Shown one piece after another: positions 42,787 to 51,781 of a DNA stretch of 64,000 nucleotides. A model generated the notes under the pieces. It saw only the letters and a program-made list of their open reading frames with translations. It did no database searches and was not told where the DNA came from. The position numbers were made by a program, and so were the translations under genes. The stretch's first letter is position 1, and every line of letters begins with the position of its first letter. The stretch is from Frateuria_A sp051900535 (GTDB lineage Bacteria > Pseudomonadota > Gammaproteobacteria > Xanthomonadales > Rhodanobacteraceae), in the NCBI RefSeq assembly GCF_051900535.1, contig NZ_JBHZGI010000008.1, forward strand, positions 1 to 64,000, read 5' to 3'.

Positions 42787-43116
42787 ATGAAGCCGTTGAC
42801 GTTGATGGTCGCCCTGGTCCTGGCCTTGCCGGTTTCCGTATGGGCGACCGTCGCCATGGAAGCGCAGGAAGCCACCACCGGATCGACAGATGTCGTCCAC
42901 CCGGTACCGGCCGGCGCTCGCTCGCATCGCCCGCTGTTCATCGTGAAATACGTGCTGCGGCGTCCCGCGCCCGAGACGCCGCAGATCGTCATGGACGATC
43001 CGTCGGCGCAGATCATGCCGCCAGGAAAGGATGTTTCCGCGACAACGCTGGGCGCCATCGAGCGCGACCCGAACACGCTCGTCTGCACAAGCTGGGGTTG
43101 CCAGCGAAGGCCGTGA
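42787..43116 (+). CDS. Small secreted protein, unknown function
   Basis: A 109-residue protein with a signal peptide (MVALVLALPVSVWA). The mature part has a Cys pair near the C-terminus (LVCTSWGCQRRP), which could form a disulfide. No family recognised. GGAGG lies 8 bp before ATG 42787, and the DUF4399 gene ends 22 bp upstream, so both are probably transcribed together. Confidence 0.7.
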   Translation: MKPLTLMVALVLALPVSVWATVAMEAQEATTGSTDVVHPVPAGARSHRPLFIVKYVLRRPAPETPQIVMDDPSAQIMPPGKDVSATTLGAIERDPNTLVCTSWGCQRRP

Positions 43117-43198
43117 CTGCCTCGCTGCGGGCCGCCGCAGCCAAGTCGCGGCAATCGGCTAAAATCCTGCGTTTGCCCTCCGCAGCCGCAGAATTCCC

Positions 43199-44599
43199 AT
43201 GACCGTCCGCACCCGCTTCGCTCCCAGCCCTACCGGCTTCCTGCACATCGGCGGCGCCCGCACCGCGCTTTATTGCTGGCTGGAGTCGCGCCGTCGCGGC
43301 GGCGAGTTCCTGCTTCGCATCGAGGACACCGATCGCGAGCGCTCCACCGATGAAGCCGTGCAGGCGATCCTGGATGCCATGCAGTGGCTCGATCTGTCCG
43401 CCGACCAGGCACCGATCTACCAGACCCATCGCCTGGCGCGCTACAAGGAAGTGGCCGACCGCCTGCTCGCCGAAGGCAAGGCGTACTACGCCTACGAGAG
43501 CAAGGAAGAGATCGAGGCGATGCGCGAGGCGGCCATGGCCAAGGGCGAGAAGCCCCGCTACAACGGCTACTACCGCGACCGCAACGAGCCGCTGCGCGAG
43601 GATCCCAACCGCGTCATCCGCTTCCGGAACCCGACCGAGGGTTCGGTGGTGTTCGAGGACAAGGTCAAGGGTCGCGTCGAGTGGGCCAACGCCGAGTTGG
43701 ACGACCTGGTGATCTTTCGTTCCGACGGTTGGCCGACCTATAACTTCGCGGTGGTGGTCGACGACATCGACATGGGCATCACCGAGGTGATCCGTGGCGA
43801 CGACCACGTCAACAACACGCCGCGTCAGATCAATATCTACAAGGCGCTGGGCGCGCCGGTGCCGGAGTTCGCGCACCTGCCGATGATCCTGGACAAGGAG
43901 GGCAAGAAGCTCTCCAAGCGCACCAACTCGGTCAGCGTGATGGAATACCGCGACGCGGGTTACCTGCCGCACGCGATCCTCAATTACCTGGTGCGGCTGG
44001 GCTGGTCGCACGGCGACCAGGAGATTTTCTCGCGCGAGGACATGATACGCCTGTTCGACATCTCCGACGTCAACAAGGCCGCCTCGCGCTTCGATACCGA
44101 GAAGCTCGCCTGGCTGAACCAGCACTACCTGAAGTCCGACGATCCCCACAAGCTCGCGCCCGAGTTCGAGTGGCACCTGGCGCGCGCCGGCGTGGACATC
44201 TCCAACGGCCCCGCGCCCGCCGACGTGATCGTTGCGCTGCGCGACCGCGTGCATACGCTCAAGGAAATGGCCGAGCGCGCGAAGATCTGGTACGCGCCGA
44301 TCGCGGAATGGGACGACAAGGCGGTCGCCAAGCACCTGAAGAACGAGAGCGCCGTGGCCGTGCTCGAGCAGGCCAAGGCGTTGCTTGCCGACGTCGAATG
44401 GAGGCCCGAGCCGATCCACCAGGCGATCGAGCAGATCGCCGCGAAGCTCGAGCTCGGCATGGGCAAGATCGCCCAACCGCTGCGCGTGGCGATGACCGGC
44501 ACGCAGGTCTCGCCGTCGATCGACCACACGATCTTCCTGGCCGGGCGCGCCGAGGCGCTCAAGCGCATCGACGACGCGATCGCCCGCGCGCAGGGCTGA
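43199..44599 (+). CDS. gltX: Glutamate-tRNA ligase
   Basis: Charges tRNA-Glu, one gene for which is at 11.2 kb. Class I synthetase with HIGH-type motif FAPSPTGFLHIGGARTAL near residue 16 and KMSKS-type GKKLSKRTNSVS at ~238. VIRGDDHVNNTPRQI is typical of GluRS. The C-terminal helical anticodon-binding domain is complete. 466 residues. TAAAAT at 43160-43165 may be the -10 box. Confidence 0.97.
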   Translation: MTVRTRFAPSPTGFLHIGGARTALYCWLESRRRGGEFLLRIEDTDRERSTDEAVQAILDAMQWLDLSADQAPIYQTHRLARYKEVADRLLAEGKAYYAYESKEEIEAMREAAMAKGEKPRYNGYYRDRNEPLREDPNRVIRFRNPTEGSVVFEDKVKGRVEWANAELDDLVIFRSDGWPTYNFAVVVDDIDMGITEVIRGDDHVNNTPRQINIYKALGAPVPEFAHLPMILDKEGKKLSKRTNSVSVMEYRDAGYLPHAILNYLVRLGWSHGDQEIFSREDMIRLFDISDVNKAASRFDTEKLAWLNQHYLKSDDPHKLAPEFEWHLARAGVDISNGPAPADVIVALRDRVHTLKEMAERAKIWYAPIAEWDDKAVAKHLKNESAVAVLEQAKALLADVEWRPEPIHQAIEQIAAKLELGMGKIAQPLRVAMTGTQVSPSIDHTIFLAGRAEALKRIDDAIARAQG

Positions 44600-44615
44600 G
44601 CCCAGGGCGCGCGGG

Positions 44616-44903
44616 ATGGACGAACTCCTTGCCCGCGCCACGCAGGGTGTCGATCCCGACGCCCCCGATGCGTTCCTGCGTATCTTCCTCAACCTGATGG
44701 CGCTGGTCCCCTGGAGCGCGCTGATCTGGTGGAACCTCCTGTTCCTCGCCGTCGGTGCGCTGCTGGGCTGGTGGCGCGGTCGCACCGCCGAGGGCATCGC
44801 CTGGGCATTCGTGCTGGGCCCGATCGGCTGGCTGGTCGTTCTGCGCCGGCCTCGGCGCAAGATGCCACCGCCGTTGCCGAATGGTCGGTTGCGTGGCCGC
44901 TAG
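44616..44903 (+). CDS. Small membrane protein, unknown function
   Basis: A 95-residue protein with two hydrophobic segments, WSALIWWNLLFLAVGALLGWW (~34-54) and GIAWAFVLGPIGWLVVL (~61-77), separated by a short basic loop, and a basic Pro-rich tail. The pattern resembles small proteins annotated as hypothetical transmembrane proteins in this order. It starts 16 bp after gltX. Confidence 0.65.
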   Translation: MDELLARATQGVDPDAPDAFLRIFLNLMALVPWSALIWWNLLFLAVGALLGWWRGRTAEGIAWAFVLGPIGWLVVLRRPRRKMPPPLPNGRLRGR

Positions 44904-45107
44904 GTTCGGGCGAGTTTCCGGCAACCACCAGACATTCCCGCAGGCGGTCCAGACTGTGCAGCCTGGCCAGCCGCAACGGCAGTTGCCGCAGGCGCAGGTC
45001 AGGTAGGAGGGCAAGCCTTGCGGCGAGGTCGTCGAGGTCGCATCGGCCTTTCCACGGCGTTGCCGGGCGCGCGGTATCATCGCGGCATCAACCCGGATGG
45101 GCCGATC

Positions 45108-45575
45108 GTGTCAGCCAAGCTCCACTCACATCACGTCGAAGACGCCGAGAGTTTCGTCGCGGCGGTCGAACAGGCCAGCGAGGAGCGCGGACTGCGGCTC
45201 ACTCCCTTGCGCAGGGAAGTGTTGGCGCTTGTCGCCGCGGCGGGCAAGCCGGTCAAGGCCTACGACCTGCTCGATCAACTGCGCGAACGCCACGGGAATG
45301 CCGCGCCACCCACTGTCTATCGCGCGCTGGATTTCCTTCTCGAGCAGGGCTTCATCCACAAGCTCGAGTCGATCAACGCCTACGTCTCCTGCCACCACCC
45401 CGCCGAGGCGCACCAGGTGCCGTTCCTGATCTGCGACAGCTGCGCGAGTGCGCAGGAGGTCTGCGATGCACGGGTGGCCGAGTTGATCGAGGCGCAGGCG
45501 CGGGCTTTCGGCTTCCGGCCGCAGGCCCAGACGCTGGAGGTCCACGGCCTCTGCAAGCAGTGCCGCGAGGGCTGA
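45108..45575 (+). CDS. zur: Zinc uptake regulator Zur (Fur family)
   Basis: A 155-residue repressor of zinc uptake genes. Winged helix with LRLTPLRREVLALVAAAGKPVKAYDLLDQL and PPTVYRALDFLLEQGFIHKLE; the latter is the recognition helix. The structural zinc site uses CDSC and CKQC, and the regulatory site includes SCHHPAEAHQ. These fit Zur rather than Fur. GTG 45108 is chosen for family length; the frame stays open to 45018. A near-consensus Zur box precedes the next gene. Confidence 0.9.
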   Translation: MSAKLHSHHVEDAESFVAAVEQASEERGLRLTPLRREVLALVAAAGKPVKAYDLLDQLRERHGNAAPPTVYRALDFLLEQGFIHKLESINAYVSCHHPAEAHQVPFLICDSCASAQEVCDARVAELIEAQARAFGFRPQAQTLEVHGLCKQCREG

Positions 45576-45662
45576 CCAGGAAAAGCCCGACCCGCGGTTG
45601 CGCAATCGATCGGACCGCCCGCGATCACGGCGGGAATGACATGACCGTTTCAGGGCGCAAGC

Positions 45663-45705
45663 AAAAGTGCGGGGCGCGATACATCCTGTATCGCGCCCCG
45701 CTTTT
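45663..45705. terminator. Bidirectional terminator after zur
   Basis: GCGGGGCGCGATACA (45669-45683) pairs over 15 bp with TGTATCGCGCCCCGC (45687-45701), with TTTT after it and AAAA just before it. It lies 94 bp past zur. The rest of the 330-bp gap holds only the Zur box at 45872. Confidence 0.85.
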
Positions 45706-45871
45706 CCCGGTGTTGGCGGGGAGGGAACTGTGCCGCACCGGAAAACCGCTTAACTCGCCTGCAAGCTCGCATGTCCGGGCTGCGACCCGTATGGCTTGCA
45801 TTCAGCCATTCTAGAACGCGGCGGCGACAGCTGGGTTGACGATCCGTTACAGCATCGTGGCAGCAGATCGC

Positions 45872-45887
45872 GTTATAAAGTAACATT
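45872..45887. promoter_or_regulatory. Zur box upstream of merC-like gene
   Basis: GTTATAAAGTAACATT matches the gammaproteobacterial Zur box GTTATAATATAACATT at 14 of 16 positions and keeps the GTTA...TAAC dyad. It lies 17 bp before the merC start, where repressor binding would block transcription. With zur next door, zinc-dependent repression is likely. The consensus is from memory. Confidence 0.6.
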
Positions 45888-45904
45888 GCAGCCAGCTCCT
45901 ACCG

Positions 45905-46336
45905 ATGCCGACGATGGCCCGACCACCGATATCACGCGCATGGCAGATCGCCGATCGGTTCGGCGCGGTCGCCTCGTTCCTGTGCGCGATCCATTGCGCG
46001 GCCTTGCCGTTCGTGCTCGCGGTGTTGCCGCTGGTCGGGCTCGAGTTCCTGGCCGATCACCGGTTCGAGCGGGCGTTCGTCGTGTTCGCCTGCGCGCTGG
46101 CCCTGCTGACCCTGGTCAACGGTTACCGCAGGCACCGCCGACCCGGATCGCTGATGCTGGCGTTTCCCGGGCTGACGTTGCTGCTGCTGGGCGTCACCGT
46201 GGCCGAGCGGTATCCGGTCGCGCTGCATAGCGTGCTGGTCACCTGCGGCGGCGTGCTACTGGCGAGCGCGCACTTCATCAACCTGCGGCTCGATCGCCGG
46301 CTTCCCCACGTGCACGACGCCGGTTGCGCGCATTGA
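45905..46336 (+). CDS. MerC family membrane protein
   Basis: A 143-residue inner membrane protein with four hydrophobic segments. The MerC metal motif is SFLCAIHCAALPF (Cys27, His30, Cys31) in the first segment; the C-terminus is His-rich (LPHVHDAGCAH). Mercury-resistance MerC imports Hg(II), but no mer genes are here. The Zur box in front and the zinc exporter gene behind suggest handling of zinc or a related metal; this is inference. Confidence 0.82.
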   Translation: MPTMARPPISRAWQIADRFGAVASFLCAIHCAALPFVLAVLPLVGLEFLADHRFERAFVVFACALALLTLVNGYRRHRRPGSLMLAFPGLTLLLLGVTVAERYPVALHSVLVTCGGVLLASAHFINLRLDRRLPHVHDAGCAH

Positions 46337-46382
46337 GCGTCGGTGATTGTGTAACGCGCGGGGGCGTTCCTACGATGCCGCG

Positions 46383-47327
46383 ATGAGCAAATCGCACGAG
46401 CACGGGCCGCACGACCATTCGCACGGCCACCACGAACACGACCACTCGAGCGTGCGCGGACGCAAGCTTCTGGCGGCCTTCCTGCTGACTCTGCTGATGC
46501 TCGTGGCCGAGGCCGTTGGCGGCCTGTGGTCGGGTTCGCTCGCGTTGCTTGCCGACGCCGGGCACATGACGGTCGACGCGCTGGCGCTAGCGCTGGCATT
46601 CATCGGCGCACGGCTTGCGCTGCGTCCGGCCGATGCGCGCCGCAGCTACGGGTACGGGCGGCTCGAGGTATTGGCCGGTTTCGTCAATGCGTTGACCCAG
46701 TTCGTGCTCGTGGGATTTATCGCCTACGAGGCGGTCACGCGCCTGCTGCATCCGGGAGCGATCCTTTCCGGCGTGATGCTGGTGGTGGCGGTAGTGGGCC
46801 TGCTGGTGAACCTGCTGGTGTTGCGCGTATTGCACGGCCACGCCCACGACGACGTCAACATGGCCGGCGCCAGCCTGCACGTGATGGGCGACCTGCTCGG
46901 CTCGTTCGGTGCCGTGCTGGCCGCGTTGGCGGTGCGTTTCATGGGTTGGAACTGGGCCGACCCGGTGCTCTCGCTGCTGGTCTCCCTGCTGATCCTGGGG
47001 GGCGCCTGGCGGTTGCTGCGCAAGTCGGCGCACATCCTGCTCGAGGGCGTGCCCGAAGACCTGGACGTGGGCGAGGTCGAGCAGGCCCTGCGCCAGGCCG
47101 ACGCCTCGATCCGCGACATCCACCACCTGCACGTGTGGCAGCTTGCTTCCGGCTCGCGCATGGCCACGCTGCATGCGCAGGTACGGGATGGCGAGGAGGC
47201 CGGAGCGGTGGCGGCAATCCATCGGCAGTTGCGCAAGCAATTCGGGATCCTGCACGTGACGGTCCAGGTGGACGCGGGTCCGTGCACGGACCGTGCGCGC
47301 GACTGCCTGGGGCACGGGCACCACTGA
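46383..47327 (+). CDS. CDF family cation (zinc) exporter, ZitB/CzcD type
   Basis: A 314-residue proton-coupled metal exporter. The cytoplasmic N-terminus is His-rich (HEHGPHDHSHGHHEHDH, residues 5-21). Six transmembrane segments follow; the transport site residues are in LADAGHMTVDALAL (D57, H60, D64) and GASLHVMGDLLGS, the 2His-2Asp pattern that prefers zinc. The C-terminal cytoplasmic domain has DIHHLHVWQLASG. The start was placed at ATG 46383. It is 46 bp behind the merC-like gene, probably in the same transcript. Confidence 0.93.
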   Translation: MSKSHEHGPHDHSHGHHEHDHSSVRGRKLLAAFLLTLLMLVAEAVGGLWSGSLALLADAGHMTVDALALALAFIGARLALRPADARRSYGYGRLEVLAGFVNALTQFVLVGFIAYEAVTRLLHPGAILSGVMLVVAVVGLLVNLLVLRVLHGHAHDDVNMAGASLHVMGDLLGSFGAVLAALAVRFMGWNWADPVLSLLVSLLILGGAWRLLRKSAHILLEGVPEDLDVGEVEQALRQADASIRDIHHLHVWQLASGSRMATLHAQVRDGEEAGAVAAIHRQLRKQFGILHVTVQVDAGPCTDRARDCLGHGHH

Positions 47328-47428
47328 GCGTGTCGGGCAGGCGGTAAAGCTCTTTCGTCGCTCTTGCGCTTTACCTCTTCGCTGCTACGATGGCTGGCCG
47401 TTCACGCATTACGAATCAAGGAGTTCCC

Positions 47429-47590
47429 ATGGGTAAGGGCGATCGCAAGACCCGTCGCGGCAAGACCTACCGCGGCAGCTACGGCAACACCCGTGCGCAC
47501 GATGCGCAGCCGGCCGTGGTTGGCGCCAAGGCCACCGTGACCAAGCCGGCCGCCGCCAAGAAGGCAGCGCCGAAGAAAAAGTCCGCCTGA
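47429..47590 (+). CDS. 30S ribosomal protein THX
   Basis: A 53-residue basic protein starting MGKGDRKTRRGKTYRGSYGN, the signature of bacterial THX, which sits in the head of the small subunit. The tail is Lys/Ala-rich (AAAKKAAPKKKSA). AAGGAG lies 7 bp before ATG 47429 and a strong terminator follows, so it is a monocistronic gene. Confidence 0.92.
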   Translation: MGKGDRKTRRGKTYRGSYGNTRAHDAQPAVVGAKATVTKPAAAKKAAPKKKSA

Positions 47591-47610
47591 GCTTTCCGCT
47601 CGCGGATCGA

Positions 47611-47642
47611 AAAAGCCCCGCCATGAGCGGGGCTTTTTTTTT
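47611..47642 (+). terminator. Rho-independent terminator of the THX gene
   Basis: AAAAGCCCCGC (47611-47621) pairs with GCGGGGCTTTT (47627-47637) around CATGA and runs into a T-tract to 47642. Confidence 0.95.
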
Positions 47643-47730
47643 GGCGTTCCGCGGCGATTAACCTGGGAAGACACGCGCTTCACCGCGCACATGGAAACGT
47701 GCGGCTGGCAGGGGTGGGACCGGAGCAGGC

Positions 47731-48198
47731 ATGAACGCAATCGAGCTTTTGAAGCAGGACCACGAGACCATGAGGGCGCTGCTGGATGAGCTGGTCGGCA
47801 CCACCACGCGCGGCGTGAAGAAGCGCAGGGAACTGGTGCAAAAGATCGAAGCCGACCTGCGTATGCACAACGCCATCGAGGAAGAGATCTTCTACCCGGC
47901 GTTCAAGACAGCAGGCGACGGCAAGGACGACGCGAAGATGTATTTCGAGGCGCTGGAGGAACATCGCGCCGCCGGCGACCTGGTGTTGCCGGACCTTCTC
48001 AAGACCGAGGTCGACAGCGAGAAATTTTCCGGTCGAGCCAAGGTGCTCAAGGAACTGTTCGAGCACCACGCCGACGAGGAAGAAAAGGAAATGTTCAAGC
48101 GCGCCAAGGCGCTGCTGGGCAAGAAGGCGCTGGACGAACTGGGCGAACAGATGGCGCAGCGCAAGATGGAATTGAAGAAGCGGCTGGAAGCGGCCTGA
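47731..48198 (+). CDS. Hemerythrin domain protein
   Basis: A 155-residue four-helix-bundle protein with the diiron ligands of the HHE family: LKQDHETMRALL (helix 1), MHNAIEEEIFYPAF (helix 2), ALEEHRAAGDLVLP (helix 3) and LFEHHADEEEKEMF (helix 4). Such proteins bind O2 or NO or buffer iron; the specific role is unknown. The highly charged C-terminus is helical. An isochorismatase gene follows directly and both may respond to the same stress. Confidence 0.9.
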   Translation: MNAIELLKQDHETMRALLDELVGTTTRGVKKRRELVQKIEADLRMHNAIEEEIFYPAFKTAGDGKDDAKMYFEALEEHRAAGDLVLPDLLKTEVDSEKFSGRAKVLKELFEHHADEEEKEMFKRAKALLGKKALDELGEQMAQRKMELKKRLEAA

Positions 48199-48214
48199 GG
48201 TGGCGGCGGCCAAC

Positions 48215-49015
48215 ATGGCAAATCCAAGCCGGCGCCAACACGAGGATGCCTTCGAGCCGCGGCGTAGCGCCCTGGTCATCATCGACATGCTCAACGACCT
48301 CGAATTCGTAGGAGGCGAGGAGTTGCTGGAGCAGGCCATGCCGGTGGCCACGGCGATCGGACACGTGCGCGACTGGTACCACGCGCACGACCTGCCGGTG
48401 ATCTACGCCAACGACAACTTCGGGCGTTGGCATGCCGACCTGGCCAAGGTCATCGAGCATTGCCGGCGCGTCGGTTCCCGCGGCGCCGAGCTGAGCGACG
48501 GGCTGCTTCCGGGCGTCGAAGACTATTTCGTTCTCAAGCCGCGCCATTCGGCGTTCTACGAAACGCCGCTGTCCACGTTGCTGGAAAAACTCGATATCAA
48601 GGCGCTCGCCGTGGTCGGCATCGCCGGGGACGACTGCGTGCTGCGCACCGCGTTGGACGCGCAGATGCGCCAGTTCCCGTTGTGGGTGCCGGCCGACGGC
48701 ATCGCCTCGCAGACCACCCTGCGCAACCAGCGTGCGCTGGCGTGCATGCAGGAGGTGGCCAAGGCCGACATCACCCGCATCGACGCGCGCCTGTCGGAAT
48801 GGGACAACACTCAGCGGAGCCAGAAAATGAGCAGTCACGACCGCAAAGACGTGCAGCACCCCGATTGCAACAAACCGCAGCGCCCGGAAACCGAAACCGA
48901 GCGGCAGGGCCGGAAGGCACACGAGAGCGAACTCACCGACGAAGCGGTGGAGGAAACTTTCCCGGCCAGCGATCCGGTCTCGCCGTTCATTCCGGCCAAG
49001 ACGCCGGAGGATTGA
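48215..49015 (+). CDS. Isochorismatase-like cysteine hydrolase with a C-terminal acidic tail
   Basis: Residues 1-205 are an isochorismatase-type hydrolase: Asp in ALVIIDMLNDLEF, Lys in FVLKPRHSAFYETPL and nucleophile Cys in GIAGDDCVLRTAL. The last ~62 residues, starting at an internal ATG (48827) that has GGAG upstream, resemble small stand-alone proteins with the motif ELTDEAVEETFPASDPVS. They are in frame, so the gene is either a fusion or carries an internal start making the small protein alone. GTG 48200 is an alternative start. Substrate unknown. Confidence 0.82.
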   Translation: MANPSRRQHEDAFEPRRSALVIIDMLNDLEFVGGEELLEQAMPVATAIGHVRDWYHAHDLPVIYANDNFGRWHADLAKVIEHCRRVGSRGAELSDGLLPGVEDYFVLKPRHSAFYETPLSTLLEKLDIKALAVVGIAGDDCVLRTALDAQMRQFPLWVPADGIASQTTLRNQRALACMQEVAKADITRIDARLSEWDNTQRSQKMSSHDRKDVQHPDCNKPQRPETETERQGRKAHESELTDEAVEETFPASDPVSPFIPAKTPED

Positions 49016-49066
49016 TCCGGCGACCCGGCCCGGATACTTCCCGTCAGGCGGGAAGGTAGGCGAGCG

Positions 49067-50296
49067 CTACAGCCTGACGGGAGCGCCTGCGCTCCAAAGC
49101 GACTGCAGCAGATCGCCGCCGATCCAGTAGCACAGCTGTGCGGGCATGCGGGCTTTCCAGACGGCGAGGTCCGCCCGCTGCCCCACGGCCAGCGATCCCC
49201 GGTCGGCCAGGCCCAGCGCGCGCGCCGCGTTGACGGTGACCCCTCGCAAGGCTTCTTCGGGCGTCATCCGGAACAGCGTGCAGGCCATGTTCGCAGCCAA
49301 TCGCAACGAAAGCAGCGGCGAGGTGCCCGGGTTGCAGTCGGTGGCGATCGCCATCGGCACGTCGTGCGCACGCAGCATGTCGATCGGTGGCAGATGCGTT
49401 TCGCGAAGGGCGTAAAAGGCGCCCGGCAGCAGCACGGCCACGGTGCCGGCGGCGGCCATCGCGCGGACCCCCGACTCGCTCAGGTGCTCCAGATGGTCGG
49501 CGGACAGCCCACGGTACCTTGCGACCAACGCCGCGCCGTCCAGGTCGGAGAGCTGCTCGGCATGAAGCTTCACAGGCAGGCCGAGCGACCTGGCGCGCTC
49601 GAACACGCGCTCGGTTTCCATGCGGGTGAAGCCGATCCCTTCGCAGAAGGCATCGACCGCGTCCACCAGGCCCTCGGTGGCCAGCGCCGGCAACATCACG
49701 TCGCACACCTGCGCCACGTATTCCTCGCGCCGCTCGCGGTACTCCGGTGGCAGCGCATGCAGGCCGAGGAAGGTGCTGCGCACGCCGATGCCCAACGTTT
49801 CGCCGATGCGCCGCGCCACCCGCAGCATGCGGCGTTCAGTGTCGAGGTTGAGCCCGTAGCCGGACTTGATTTCCAGTGTGGTCACGCCGTCGCGAAGCAG
49901 CGCGCGCGCGCGCGGCAGGCTCTGGCGCAGCAGTTCGTCCTCGTCCGCCGAACGGGTGGCGGCCACCGTCGAGGCAATGCCGCCGCCGGCGCGGGCGATC
50001 TCCTCGTACGTCGCGCCATTCAGACGCAGATCGAATTCGTGCGCGCGGTCGCCGCCGAACACCAGGTGCGTGTGGCAGTCGATCAGCCCGGGCGTGACCA
50101 GCGCGCCGTCGAGGGTTTCGACGGTCGCGGCCAATGTATCCGCGGCACCGGGGAGTTCCGCGGCGGGACCTGACCACGCGATGCGGCCGTCCTTGATGGC
50201 CAGCGCGCCGCGTTCGACCACGCCGAACGGACGTTCGCCAACGAAGGTGGCCAACGTGGCGTCGACCAGCAAATGATCCCAGCGCGGCGTGGTCAC
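49067..50296 (-). CDS. hutI: Imidazolonepropionase
   Basis: Third step of histidine degradation: opens imidazolonepropionate to formimidoylglutamate. Amidohydrolase fold with GLIDCHTHLVFGGDR (zinc His pair), EIKSGYGLNLDTE, LPVKLHAEQL and ATDCNPGTSPL. 409 residues. The start is GTG 50296, overlapping the stop of clcA by 4 bases. hutF, for the next step, is 3 kb away on the other strand; hutH, hutU and hutG are not in the window. Confidence 0.96.
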   Translation of the reverse strand: MTTPRWDHLLVDATLATFVGERPFGVVERGALAIKDGRIAWSGPAAELPGAADTLAATVETLDGALVTPGLIDCHTHLVFGGDRAHEFDLRLNGATYEEIARAGGGIASTVAATRSADEDELLRQSLPRARALLRDGVTTLEIKSGYGLNLDTERRMLRVARRIGETLGIGVRSTFLGLHALPPEYRERREEYVAQVCDVMLPALATEGLVDAVDAFCEGIGFTRMETERVFERARSLGLPVKLHAEQLSDLDGAALVARYRGLSADHLEHLSESGVRAMAAAGTVAVLLPGAFYALRETHLPPIDMLRAHDVPMAIATDCNPGTSPLLSLRLAANMACTLFRMTPEEALRGVTVNAARALGLADRGSLAVGQRADLAVWKARMPAQLCYWIGGDLLQSLWSAGAPVRL

Positions 50297-51714
50297 GGCT
50301 TCTCCTGCGGTGCGTCGGCGGGAGCCGCCGGTTCATCGAAGGCGCTGCTGCGCCCGACGTGCTCGACGGGCTCGGGCGGAACGTGCCGGGCGGCTTGCTG
50401 TCGCTCGAACTCCTGCACCAGGCGTTCGGCGAAATCCTTGTAGACCGGCGTGGGGCTGAGCAGCGACGAAACGGCGCGGGCCAGCAGGCAGGCGGCCATG
50501 ACCGGGATCACCATCGACTGGTTGTCGGTCAGCTCCATCGCGATGACGGCCGAGGTGAGCGGCGCGCCGGTCACGCCCGAGAGGTACGCGCTCATGCCCA
50601 GCAACACCACCGCGGCGGCCGGCACCCCCGGCAGGAAGTGGGCGATGTTCTGGCCGAGCCCGGCGCCCACCGCCAGGGCAGGCGAGAAGATGCCGCCCGG
50701 AATACCCGCCCAGTACGACACCACGTTGGCGCCGAGCTTGGCCAGCCCGAAGCTTGCGCCCGGCGTCACCGCCGCTTGCTGCACGATGGCGCGCGCCTGG
50801 TCGTAGCCGGTGCCGTACACCGATCCGTGGAACAGCACGCCCAGCACCGCCAGCACCAGTCCGCAGCCGGTGGCGAAGGCGACCGGCCAGCGCGCGCGCA
50901 GCGCGCCGACGCGCGCCAGCGGGCCGCGCTTGCTGAGCAGGATCAGCCGCGCGAACAGGCCGCCGAGCAGCCCGCAGACGACCCCGCACAACAGCACCGC
51001 CAGCCATGCGTGACCCAGCGGCAGGTTGACGTCGACCTCGCCGAAGTACGCGTAGTTGCCCATGATTCCCAACGACACCACGCCGCCGACGATCACCGCG
51101 GTAAGCAGCAATCCGCTGAAGCGGTGCTCGAAGGTGCCAGCAAGTTCCTCGATCGCGAACACGACGCCGGCGAGCGGCGTATTGAATGCCGCCGCGATAC
51201 CTGCGGCGCCGCCGGCCAGGATGAAGCGCGAGGCGGCCTTCGGGTCGCTGAAACCGAAGCGCCGGGCGAAGGTATAGAACAGCCCTGCGCCCACGTGCAC
51301 GGTCGGCCCCTCGCGCCCGATCGAGGCGCCGACGGCCAGCGCAATCAGCGTAAGCAACATCTTGCCTGCCGCGATCGGCAACGAAAGCATGTTCCTGCGG
51401 AACGATTCGTCTTCCACGTGCAGCGTCGCGATCGCCTGCGGGATACCGCTGCCGCGGGTGGCCCGGAACCGTCCCGACGTCACCCACGACAACAGCCCGA
51501 AGACTACCGGCGTCAGGATCAGCGGGATCCACACGCCGTGCGCCAGGATGCGCAGGAACAACTGGTAGGCCCAGGTGCTGGCCTTGGCGAACAGGATGGC
51601 GGCCAGCGCCACCAGCACCGCGCCGCTCCACAGCGCGATGCGCCGCTTCCACTGGTGCGGGGCGAAGAATTCGTGGCCGAGCAGGGCCTGCAGGCGGGGG
51701 TTGGATGGGGGCAT
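50293..51714 (-). CDS. clcA: ClC family chloride transporter
   Basis: A 473-residue polytopic inner membrane protein. The three anion-selectivity motifs are RGSGIPQA, GREGPTVHVGA (the gating Glu) and GIFSPALAVG. FAIEELAG keeps the internal proton glutamate, so it is expected to be a 2Cl-/H+ exchanger, not a channel. The hydrophilic C-terminus has no CBS domains. ATG 51714 is used. It is translationally coupled to hutI, an unusual pairing. Confidence 0.94.
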   Translation of the reverse strand: MPPSNPRLQALLGHEFFAPHQWKRRIALWSGAVLVALAAILFAKASTWAYQLFLRILAHGVWIPLILTPVVFGLLSWVTSGRFRATRGSGIPQAIATLHVEDESFRRNMLSLPIAAGKMLLTLIALAVGASIGREGPTVHVGAGLFYTFARRFGFSDPKAASRFILAGGAAGIAAAFNTPLAGVVFAIEELAGTFEHRFSGLLLTAVIVGGVVSLGIMGNYAYFGEVDVNLPLGHAWLAVLLCGVVCGLLGGLFARLILLSKRGPLARVGALRARWPVAFATGCGLVLAVLGVLFHGSVYGTGYDQARAIVQQAAVTPGASFGLAKLGANVVSYWAGIPGGIFSPALAVGAGLGQNIAHFLPGVPAAAVVLLGMSAYLSGVTGAPLTSAVIAMELTDNQSMVIPVMAACLLARAVSSLLSPTPVYKDFAERLVQEFERQQAARHVPPEPVEHVGRSSAFDEPAAPADAPQEKP

Positions 51715-51781
51715 CGGGGCATTATCGCAGACTGCGGATGACGGCCAGGACGCCGACCTCCTGTCGCGGCCCATGGCGCTC

